Source: Tillandsia leiboldiana (lineage: Eukaryota > Streptophyta > Magnoliopsida > Poales > Bromeliaceae). From it: a stretch of 64,000 bases of DNA. The position numbers and the translations under genes were made by a program. Position 1 is the first letter of the stretch, and the number at the start of each line of letters is the position of its first letter. The notes below the pieces were generated by a model. It was not told the origin of the DNA, searched no databases, and saw nothing but the letters and a program-made list of their open reading frames with translations. The DNA lies in contig CM055075.1 of the NCBI GenBank assembly GCA_029204045.2, positions 26,723,273-26,787,272 of the forward strand, in the 5' to 3' direction. This document shows positions 23,581-33,447 of this stretch, in pieces.

Positions 23581-25317
23581 TCAAAAAAACGTCGGCTTGA
23601 CCACCAACGCCGTCAGTCGAGCAACAGTGCCCGCCGGTACCACCTCCAACCTCAGTCGCGAGAATTCCGCGATCAGGGTGCTCTGCTCAGTTATCGCGCG
23701 TGCCGGCGTCTCCTCCGGTTGCCCCTTCCTGCTTAAAGCGTCCGCCACCACGTTTGCCTTCCCGGGGTGGTATTGGATTGTTAGATCGTAATCCTTCAAC
23801 TTCCTGGATGCATAGGCTATTACCTTCCCCTGTTGCATCAAAACATCCCCAAGTCCGATTCTCGATACGTCGCAGTACACTTCATAATCCTCTCCGGGCG
23901 TGGGTAGTACAAGAATAGACGCCCTGGTTAGCCTCCTTTTAAGTTCTTCGAAGCTCTCTTGGCACTTAGCCGTCCATAGGAACTTTTCCCCTTTCTTGGT
24001 CAACCGGTTTAAAGGGGCCGCAATCTTCGAGAAACCCTCGACGAAGCGTCTATAATATCCCGCCAGTCCCAAGAAGCTGCGGATCTCCGTCACTGTCGTC
24101 GGTGGTTGCCAGTCGATCACCGATTCCACCTTCTTGGGGTCCACAGCGATTCCCTCTGCCGAGATCACGTGCCCTAGGAAACCCACCTCTCGTAGCCAGA
24201 ATTCACACTTCTTGAGCTTCGCGAACAGCCTCTGTCCCCTGAGGGTTTGGAGAATCGTTCGTAAGTGGTCCTCGTGCTCCTCGTCGGTAGATGAATAGAT
24301 CAGGATGTCGTCGATGAAGACCACTACGAACCGGTCCAAGAAAGGTCTGAAGATCCGGTTCATCATGTCCATGAAGACGGCGGGGGCGTTCGTAAGCCCG
24401 AACGGCATAACCGTGAACTCGTAGTGGCCGTACCGGGTCCGGAAGGCGGTCTTTGGGATATCTTCGTTCCGAACCCGGAGCTGGTGGTAGCCCGATTGCA
24501 GGTCGATCTTTGAGAACACCGTTGCTCCTCGCAGCTGGTCGAAGAGGTCGTCAATTCTGGGCAGGGGGTACTTATTCATCACAGTAACCTTGTTTATCCC
24601 CCTGTAGTCGATGCAGAGGCGCAGGCTTCCGTCTTTCTTCCGTACAAAGAGCACTGGTGCCCCCCAGGGTGACACACTCGGTCTGATAAATCCTTTGTCC
24701 AAGAGGTCCTCCAGTTGCGCCTTAAGCTCCTTTGACTCTGCGAAGGCCATTCGGTAGGGCGCCTTTGTGATTGGTTGGGTACCCGGTACGAGTTCGATAG
24801 GAAAAACCACCTCTCGTTCAGGGGGTACCCCGGGCAGTTCCGTCGGGAAGACATCGGGGAAGTCCCTCACCACCGCAATGTCTGACGGTGTCGCCGCGGG
24901 TCGTGTCACCAGGTCTACCGAGGCCAGGTAGGCCACGCACCCGCCTTCCACCAATCTTCTAGCCCTCGCCGATGAGATGATTGCTGGGAAGGAAATGCTC
25001 TTACACGCCAGGTACATATTCTCAGGAAAGCTCGGCTCTTGCAATTGCACCATCCGCTTCTCACACCACTGGTTCGCGGACCATCTCTGACGGTGTTGAG
25101 CAGTCAGCAACCAAAGTCTTGCGATGCGTCGAGGTACCCCGGTCCTACTACCAAACCCGGACCGACGGCCCTTAAATGCCCAGACTAACCCGACAACAAA
25201 GGGGGAGGCCACACTAATACCCTTACAAAAACTCCGGGATGTGCCAATCCAACTAGCCGGGTCACCGCCTACAAGTAATCCTCCTTTGAAAACGATGAAC
25301 CCACCCATCGCCAACAC
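23581..25317 (-). pseudogene. E3 reverse transcriptase and deleted RNase H
   Basis: This is a 578-residue frame. Residues from about 100 to 135 keep the end of the region after protease. The reverse transcriptase follows, with LLDKGFIRPSVSPWGAPVLF, KIDLQSGYHQLRV, FGLTNAPAVFM and the catalytic FIDD at 334-337. RNase H begins at YCDVSRIGLG (481) but jumps from KVIAYASRKL straight to KDYDLTIQYHPGKANVVADALSR. The usual intervening stretch of roughly 55 residues, including most of the RNase H active site, is gone in frame. The first ~95 residues match nothing I recognise. The product is unlikely to be functional. Confidence 0.9.
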
Positions 25318-26614
25318 GGACTACTTCCGCCCGTCACCAACACGGCTACTAGCTCGGAGTATAACCACCATCCCGGATTGTCCGCTCCGACTGTCCGTCC
25401 TACCGAGGCGACGGTCAAAACTAAAGCTAGGTTTCAGCTCTGAGACCTACCACAAGGTCTACCCCATAGAGAAAGCTGAAAGCAGGGCATCCTAGCCAAA
25501 AGTAACCGATGCCAGAGCGCCATGCAGTCAACAACCCCTCGCCGATCAGTACTCCTTCACAATCACTAAACTCGCAACCCAAATCCTCAAGGCTATACCT
25601 TGGTTATGGGAAGCTGGCGACGACAACCAAGGAATACGGTCCTACCTCCGTCTTGGTGCCGAAGGGGTGCGACACTCTGGTTAACCCCTACCGCTCGATC
25701 CTAATTAATTGCCCCTCCAAGCACCATGCACCGAACCGAGCTGCACACCCCCAGACCAAACGCTCCCTTTCCCAACTAGGAGTATTCTAAGCTCTAGGTC
25801 TGCTCACCCAAAATCGAGCCCAAACGAACAAAATTTGCTAGCCCCGGGGGCCTCATTTCTCAAATCAAAGGAGAACCCCAAGGCCCCATCACGACGATTC
25901 CTACCACCATCGCGGTGTCTACCGCAAAAAGCCGAACTATGGGTGACAATCATAAGGGAAGAATCCTCATTCCCACCCATACCTTGTCCAAGATGCAAAA
26001 GAATCGGTCGACTATCTGCTGTAACTTAAACCCAGTAGACCTAGAAGGTATCATTTAGACAAGAGGCTACCCAGTACTCACGACCGACAAACGGCCGACT
26101 CACTAACAAACACCGTCGGATTACTCTATCCCCAGTCGCCGTCACTAACGACAACCAGCACGTCGGCAGAGGGAGGGGCTCGAAAAACAACAGCCGGCGC
26201 AACGATCTGCTGTGATAACAGCCGCACCAAGTGCATGAACAACGTCAGCAGGCCCACCGTGTCCCGTGCTGGTTGCTTAATCCATTGATTCCTAGCAACC
26301 ATCAATACCCCGGTGGCAGCCGGCCTCGACCCCAGTCTCCAAACCAACACGACTAATCAAGCCAAAACAACACGACTACACGAGCACGCCGACCCAGCTA
26401 AACCGGGAAACAAAACTTAATCTGCAACCACACACAACACAAGTCAGCTCTAGCCTCCTACTAGCATAGCACTCAAACAACTATCGAGAAAAGGGACCTA
26501 TACTTTCCCCCCGGTCACTCGCGTTCTACACTTCTATGCCATTCATTTTATTCATTTGTAGCTAAGTGAGGTATCTTTGTGGATGTCGGGCACAAACTGT
26601 TGTGATTGAAGAAA
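25318..26614 (-). other. E3 interior where gag and protease should be; no gag visible
   Basis: This interval lies between the primer-binding site and the pol frame. No CCHC zinc knuckle, gag-like helical region or D-S/T-G protease motif was found on the minus strand. The sequence is moderate in GC and broken in all frames. It may be replacement or leader sequence of a non-autonomous derivative. Confidence 0.6.
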
Positions 26615-26627
26615 GTCTCTGATACCA
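26615..26627 (-). promoter_or_regulatory. E3 primer-binding site (tRNA-Met)
   Basis: The minus strand reads tggtatcagagac, starting 8 bases inside the 5' LTR border. It is complementary to the 3' end of initiator tRNA-Met. It fixes E3 as minus-strand and the right-hand LTR as its 5' LTR. Confidence 0.85.
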
Positions 26628-27742
26628 TCTTAATCTGTCACGCCCCGGGGGATTAATTTAGCGGAAACGGATTACAAAAGGGTATGTATTTTTTTTTGAA
26701 AACCTTCTTCCCCGGCGCGTACCCAGATCCGCCGCATATACAGGATCACTCTACAAACGGACAGAGTCTCCCCTGTATATGCACGGCGTCGCGGTTTGTA
26801 CAATGTTCAATAACGAGTAAACACTCAATCACAACAATCCAAACGTATAACCATTCACAAAGTGCAGAATAAACTAACGGCCGATTAGTTTGAAAGGATA
26901 AAACCCACAATTGTTGAAACGGCGCCCACCCGGCACCCATATTTTGAAAACCCTTTTTCGAAAGCAACATAAACTCAGGGGTTTGAAAACAGTGCCCACA
27001 CGACACTTAGGTTTTGAAATCCATTTTCGCAAACCATAAATCCACAAGGTTTTGAAAACGGTGCCCACACGACACCCGAGTTTTGAAATAGTAGTTTTCG
27101 CAATCTGTTCTTTTATTTGCTATTTTATTTTCCAAAGCGGCCCACAGAGATGTAAAGAAAACTAAACAATTCAGTTGTCACCGTACCGACATCCACACCG
27201 ACCCCACGAGGGTATCGAGAACCATCCACCGTCTACAAATAATAAATGGAATGCGAAAGTAAAGAGTAAAACACTGTTCCGGTCTCCTGAGACCCAACAC
27301 CTCTAGCCGTGGCCTCGCCGTCGCCTAACTCTCCCCCCTGTAGGACCCTGTCGCAAAGTGGGAAGTCAGCGACTAGTCATAAAAGATAACAATAAAGCAG
27401 GTAAAGAAAACGTCCAACCGTAGTCTATCCGGAGCAACCACCCCTCCCCGCAAGGGAAAAGTAGAATCAAACACCTGTAAACCTGCAATACCCGATCCCG
27501 TCGGACAACTAAACCGACGAATCGCACCGCGCCCAAGTCGGACAACTAAACCGAATGGGTCGCACCGCTCCCACGTCGGACAACTAAACCGACGGGTCGC
27601 ACCGCTCCCACGTCGGACAACTAAACCGACGGGTCGCACCGCTCACACCTTGGCGCATACATGCCCCACAACTAAAGAGGCCCCACGCCGTCCTGTGGGT
27701 ATACACGGGTCATGGACCACTTTTCCGGAAAAGCACACCCTT

Positions 27743-30700
27743 TGTCACGCCCCGGGGCGATACTGCGCCCCGGCTCGCCAACAGATCCGCCGCCCGTACG
27801 GGAAGCCCCGTATAGGCGTAGCGACTAACCTGCAAAGAAACATCTACACTAGCAGATATCAGAGCTGAAAGAGAAAAGCTGGAAGGAAATACATAAAATA
27901 AGACTACAACTTTTAAATATACAGACCATCCTCACCAGAATACAGGAGTCTCTCATAAAAGCAGGAAAGGAAGGTACAACTCAAAACCTCACTACAAAAG
28001 TCACTCGACATAACACACACCAAAATGGAACTGGGGTACATCTACTCACACACAGAAGACGACAGGAGGGGATCTATCTCGCGACGCCCTTACCTCGGTC
28101 AGAAGGAGCTGGATCAGCAACAGGAGCTGCAGGAACTGGAGCAGAAGTCCCTGGGGAGAAAACACCACGACGGGTGTGAGAACTACATCCCACAGTAGTT
28201 CTCAGTGGGTGCCGCCAACAAGCCCGACGGTCTGCCCACTAAGTCTACCAGAGGCAAAAGTAACATATGCAGTGCTATAAGGAGAGCTAGGAAAGGTAAC
28301 TCTACAGCTACTATGCCTCTATCTAGATGCTCAACAGTGGAACAGAAAGAACATAATGCCACAACTAACTCTCATCCCTGATCACCCAATCAAAACTGAC
28401 TGCCACAACGGGTCGAGTCAAACCTGCGCCAACCTACTGCCGTTACGTCCCGGAGGAGCGGACTTACGTAGGGCGTCCGTGGCTGCCAACGAAAGCACAG
28501 CCAGAGGGACCACCGCGACGACAAGTCGCTAAGGAACATCTCAAACTCACACCGGTACACAACCCGGTCTCGCCTACTCCGGAGTGGCCCTCGAGGGGAG
28601 CGACCCGCTCGAGTCAAAGTAACCCATAAGTATCACTGTATAGTATCACTGTAAAGCTCAAATGTGGCTCATGCAGGCTATGATCCAATCTTCGATCAAT
28701 AAGATCGACTACCAAACAAATCACTGTCTCACACACTAGCTGGAATCTACACAGCTGAAACCCACTGTCTCTCTGACAGTTTCCAAGAACCCAGATCTAC
28801 CATCACTATCACTCTCCCAAAGAAATCAAATCTACAGACTGCTATCAACTCCACTCGGTCCCCAGACACGAGTGCAAATGCATCCCACAACCGACCGACC
28901 TCTCGGCCCACAACTTGGGCGAGGAAAAGCTAAGTCCAAGGTGAAATAAAGTATCGTGATGTGGAATGTCTAGAGCAATAAAATCCTAGCCCAAGTTGGA
29001 GTTTTTCTACAGACTGGCTGAACATGATACATATGACAGGGGTGCTAGGTCAAATTCCAAGATTTCATTACTTAACATAGTGCCGGAATCAAAAGATTCA
29101 ACAACTGATATACAAGATACAACATACAGTTTTTCACATGCTAATACTCCAATTTCTAACATGCATGATCCTACACACCTAGAATTAGTACACAGTCCAG
29201 AGTTCTTGGAAGCAAGGTCACCCACCTGAAAGTGCTAACTGTCCAAAATGGCACAGCTGAGAAAGCCCACAACTGTCAAATCACAAATCCCACCAAGCCA
29301 ACATCACGGTAGAGGTGCTCACAAACTCCTGGGTACAAACATACACCAAAATTACACTTTAATTCACACAAATTCCACATTCCCCAAAATCTGTGGTGAA
29401 CAGTCCCACTAACACGAAATTTTCACCTGAAAAACTTCCTCCAAAAATTCCAATAAAAATATGACGGCGATCCTCGCGAAGAGTAGATGTCGATAGAGTC
29501 CTGAAACGTCGAATTCCGATGTCCGGATGAGGAGATAAAAATCCGACAAGTAGGTGCTGTCCAAATCAACCAACAGTCGCAAAGGGGGTTAAAAATGTAC
29601 CCAGAACCCCAAGAAAAGCTCGGATCCAGAAAAAGTGTCCAACACGAAAAATGTAGATTTACCTCTTACGAAACCGTCACCGCAGAAATCGTCCAAAAAT
29701 AATGTCGGGGTAGCCCGGTAGACCTCCCGGACTAAACTGCGACGGAAATGGGCCTCCAACAGTAGATCGTCGCTCCGCACCCCGATGCAGAAGTCGCCGT
29801 CGTCGCGGCCTCCAAAAATCCTGAGCTTCCGCCAAAAGATGCACAAGAGGGAGAGAAACAACTTGGTGAAGGGCTCCAAGTGAAAAGCTTTCGGGAAAAG
29901 CTTCAAAACGAGGCCCCTTGAGGCCTTTTTATAGGCCTCACCCGAAACAGCCCGGAAAAACAAGTCAATGGGCTTTGGGCCCAAAATTTCGGGCGCCCGG
30001 AACATTCGGGCGGCTACAGTGTTGGGCCGGGCCCAACACTGTTCACGCCCGAATCCACCAGGAGCCGCCACGTGGCCCGCCGAACAGCAAACAGCTGTTC
30101 GGGCCCACCCGCTGGCTGCCACGTGGCCCGCCCCCGCACAGTGAGGCGGTTGGCGCCCGCCAATCAGCGGGCGACACGTGTCCACCCCGGTTGACCCGCT
30201 GACCGGTCGGCGGCCGCGCCGGGCGCGCGGCATGGCCCCGACGTGGGCACGCGCCCCGAGGCACCGACCCCGACTCCGTGCGCCGCGCACGGTGCGCCCG
30301 CGAACCAGAGGGCGACACGCGTCCCCTACACCCGGTCCACGCATTCAACAGGAATTCAGTGGACCGCGCCGCATGCACCGACCAACCGGAGGCTGCCACG
30401 TGGCCCCGCATTGGTCCATGCACCGCCGCGCTCACCCGGTAGACCGCGCGCCTTGCGCCCGCCAATCAGGCGGTGCCACGTGTCCATGCGCCGGGTCTGT
30501 GCACCCCGCCGCGCAGCTCTGTGGACCGCGCATCCTGAACCGGCCAATGACAGGCCGCCACGTGGCATCCCGGCGGTCTACGGCCCCTCCCATGCACCAT
30601 TTTCCACTGAAAACTTCCGGGAGTCCTTTTTGGGCATCCGGACTCAGAAATAAACAAGCAAATAGCCGTTTTCAAGCGTTTTTCCGTGCTGAATCCATTT

Positions 30701-30891
30701 CCGACCTCTGTTGGGCCTAATTCTTTTCCGAAATTTCGGCTAACTCAGCCGAAGGCCTACACAGCTAATAATAACACACAGGGTCCATCTGTGGCATCCC
30801 ATTGACGCACCATGGGCCAGATACACCAACGCTAGGTGCTCTAACAGTGGATTCATCGGAAGAACGCTGCATGGGAATTTGGGCCACTACA
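27743..30891 (-). mobile_element. E4: innermost solo LTR (minus) inside the E3 5' LTR
   Basis: E4 is 3,149 bp, starting tgtcacgccccggggcg and ending gggccactaca, with TG...CA ends. The 5-bp duplication ccctt is at 27738-27742 and 30892-30896. Comparison with the uninterrupted LTR at 20871-20900 shows the empty site directly. On the minus strand it ends with ggcggatctgttggcgagcc...gcgtgaca, the same signature as E1 and E2. No coding region, PBS or second LTR is present. It must be younger than the very young E3. Confidence 0.92.
29926..29933 (-). promoter_or_regulatory. TATA box of the E4 LTR
   Basis: The minus strand reads tataaaaa within the E4 LTR, with cacgtggc motifs upstream in sense direction (30069, 30120, 30398, 30559 region), as in E2. 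It is the probable core promoter. Confidence 0.55.
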
Positions 30892-32839
30892 CCCTTTGCG
30901 GTGGCCAAACCGCGGGTGCGCGTGTTGCAGCCGAGCATAGTAACCGTGAACCATATATATATATATATCAATGTATGAACCGTATGAAATAACATAAACA
31001 TATCCGTGCATGAGAACTATATGAAACAGTATATATATAATCACAGCATACTCCTATACGTGCATGAGAGCGACATGAACCAATATGTATGTCTAATCAC
31101 GGGCACCGTAAAGCCATGACGAATAAATGATGCCTCCCTACCAGGTTTAACCCAAGTACACTTATGGATGACCCCGTCCACCATGATAGAAATAAATGTT
31201 AAGACTTAAGAGTAAAAACCCACCTCTACGAGCGATGAACAAAGCGCTATCCCCCGTGTGTCCCGGTGCGCTCCCCAAAACTACAAAAGTCCACCGGGGA
31301 GAAGTCAGTGACTAAACAACATAAAACAAGGGTCAAGAACAGACATTCGGGTCCCGTCGTGGAACGGGGCTCCCGGGTTCGACGGCGGCGGCGGCGGCCG
31401 AGTCGGAACCCGAGGCGGCGGCGAGCGTGCTGCCGCGCTGGCCGCACGCGTATCAGGCTCCGTGCGGTGTGATGCCCGCACGGCTCCCTGACAGCGGCGG
31501 CGCCCAGGTCCAGCACGGGTGCCCAGGCCGCACGCACGGGCTGCCCCGCGCGGCGCCCAGGTCCCGCGCGGGCGCCCCGGCCGCACGCACGGGCGGCCCC
31601 GCGCGGCGCCCAGGCTCCGCGCGGGCGCCCAGCCCGCACGCAGGGGCGACCCCGCGCGGCGCCCAGGCCCACGCGGGTGCCAGACCCGCACGCACGGGCG
31701 ACCCCGCGCGGCGCCCAGGCTCCGCGCGGGCGCCCAGCCCGCACGCACGGGCGACCCCGTGCGGCGCCCAGGCCCGCGCGGGTGCCAGACCCGCACGCCC
31801 GGTGCCCTAGCCCTGCGCGTAAGGGCGCTCGCGACGGCGGTGGTGCGGCCGGCCGGGGTGTGCCGCCTCCCCCCCTTCCCGTGCGACGATCCGGAAGAAA
31901 CCCTAGCTAAAAAGAAACATAAAGACAAACTCACCGAACCAATGCGCCTCCGACTCGCCGATGGAGAGGGAGGGAGAGACGAGGATTATCCCGTTCTTGC
32001 GTGCCCGGTTCCGGAGGTGTGCGGTGTTCTTCCCGTTCCTCGATTGCTCCGCCGCGGTGCCTCGCGCCGATCGGTGGGAAGAGGAGGGTTTGGGTGAGAG
32101 GAACGGTAGGAAAACTCCAAAACTAAACCCGACACATACGTATTAATATTAGCCGCCTCCGTACACGGGAACTTAACCCTAAGTCCCAAAATACAAATCA
32201 ATCTCGGCGAAATGAGTTTGGGTGCGAACCTGGGTCCGGTCCGCCTCGAAGAACGTGTAAGTCGCCTGAACTGCTGCCAACTTCCGGAATTTATTCTGGG
32301 AGATTCCGGGGTCAGAATCCAGATCCGATCGCGCCGCCGAAATCCATTTCGCGAGCTTTATTGTCTAAAAATACCCGCGAGCCCCGACAGTCTGCCCAGA
32401 GATAAAGAAAAATAATTCACCCCCGGACCCCTTAGTCGAAAAGTGGATTTACAAGAATTTTAAAAGAAGGTCTAGAAAGGCAAATAAAGCCGCGGTTATT
32501 ACATTACCAGCGCTTCGTGTACTAGGGAAATCCCGTGTGCACGGCGGATCTGTTGGCGAGCCCGGGTTCTGGGGCGTGACACCGCGCGCAGGCGCGCGCA
32601 GGCGCGCGCGGCAGGGCCGCGCGCGCCGCGCGCTGGCCGGCGCGGGCGCGCGGCTGCGCGCAGCGCAGCGGGCTGCGCGCGCAGGGCCGCAGGGCGCTGA
32701 GCGGCGCGCTCTGTCACCGCGCAGCAGGTCGCTGCGCGGCGCGACTTGGTTTGGCGCCGCGCGGCGGGCCTCCCTCGTCGCACGGCAGGGTTTTTCGACG
32801 CTCGGCGTGCTCCCGGACAGCGGGCTGCACCTCGGTTTG

Positions 32840-33447
32840 CGTGCCGGTGCTGTTTTTCGCCGTCGGGTGTCGTCTTCGCCGTCGGCGCTGTTTTCGCAAG
32901 ATTTTTCGCGAGCGGTTTTCGCGAGCAGTTTCGCAGGATTTCGCGAGCTGTTTTCGCAAGCAGTTTTCGAGCTGTTTTTCGCCGTCGGGCACAGTTTTTC
33001 GCCGACGGAGCAGTTTTTCGCCGCCGCGTGGTGTTTTTCGCCGTCGGGTGCAGTTTTTCGCCGACGGAGCAGTTTTTCGCCGCCGCGCGCTGTTTTTCGC
33101 CGTCGGGCGCAGTTTTTCGCCGACGGAGCTATTTTTTGCCGTCGGGCGCAGTTTTTCGCCGACGGAGCAGTTTTTCGCCGCCGCGTGCTGTTTTTCGCCG
33201 TCGGGCGCAGTTTTTTGCCGACGGAGCAGTTTTTCGCCGCCGCGCGCTGTTTTTCGCCGTTGGGCGCAGTTTTTCGCCGACGGAGCAGTTTTTCGCCGCC
33301 GCGCGCTGTTTTTCGCCGTCGGGCGCAGTTTTTCGCCGACGGAGCTGTTTTTCGCCGTCGGGCGCAGTTTTTCGCCGACGGAGCAGTTTTTCGCCGCCGC
33401 GCGCTGTTTTTCGCCGACGGAGGCTGTTTTTTGCCGCCGGATGCTCG
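32840..33447 (+). repeat. 59-bp tandem array in E1 (sub-units of ~20 bp)
   Basis: The block gccgacggag recurs at 33001, 33060, 33119, 33158, 33217, 33276, 33335, 33374 and 33413, spaced 59 or 39 bp apart. Each 59-bp unit holds three ~20-bp sub-units built on gtttttcgccg. Degenerate copies extend left to about 32840. The 59-bp period is not a multiple of three and the unit has no stop codons, so three plus-strand frames and two minus-strand frames stay open for 180-310 codons. These are artefacts of the array. Confidence 0.92.

Larger units (their letters stand above)
19779..32503 (-). mobile_element. E3: Ty3/gypsy retrotransposon (minus) with two LTRs, recently inserted, defective
   Basis: E3 lies in E2 with a 5-bp duplication ttacc (19774-19778 and 32504-32508). 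Its 3' LTR is 19779-22493. Its 5' LTR is 26636-32503 and contains E4. The interior, 22494-26635, holds integrase and reverse-transcriptase frames in pol order on the minus strand, and a primer-binding site at 26615-26627. The two LTRs (2,715 and 2,714 bp without E4) differ at about four positions that I could see, so insertion was very recent. gag and most of the protease, the middle of RNase H and the integrase C-terminus are missing. Long LTRs fit the Del/Tekay side of the chromoviruses. Confidence 0.93.
26636..32503 (-). repeat. E3 5' LTR, interrupted by E4
   Basis: It is the same sequence as 19779-22493, with the 3,149-bp E4 and one 5-bp duplication inserted after position 27742. Removing them leaves 2,714 bp. 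Differences I saw from the 3' LTR are a one-base deletion in the 37-bp array, t/c near 21110/31120, t/g near 21963/31973, and a/g near 22004/32014. Confidence 0.92.
16788..32581 (+). mobile_element. E2: solo LTR (plus) inserted in E1, split by the E3 insertion
   Basis: E2's own sequence is 16788-19778 and 32509-32581, about 3,060 bp. It starts tgtgatgatccgg and ends ggggcgtgaca. The duplication ccgcg is at 16783-16787 and 32582-32586; this sequence is GC-rich, so chance is a little higher than usual. The last 73 bp, beyond E3, contain gcggatctgttggcgagccc, the family 3' signature. It has no coding region, PBS or second LTR. It shares tctactcttcgcgagga with E4, confirming they are related. Confidence 0.82.

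Noticed and set aside
28390..30720. Open frames in E4, up to 251 codons
   Set aside because: They are GC-rich LTR sequence with no known domain, and both strands are equally open.
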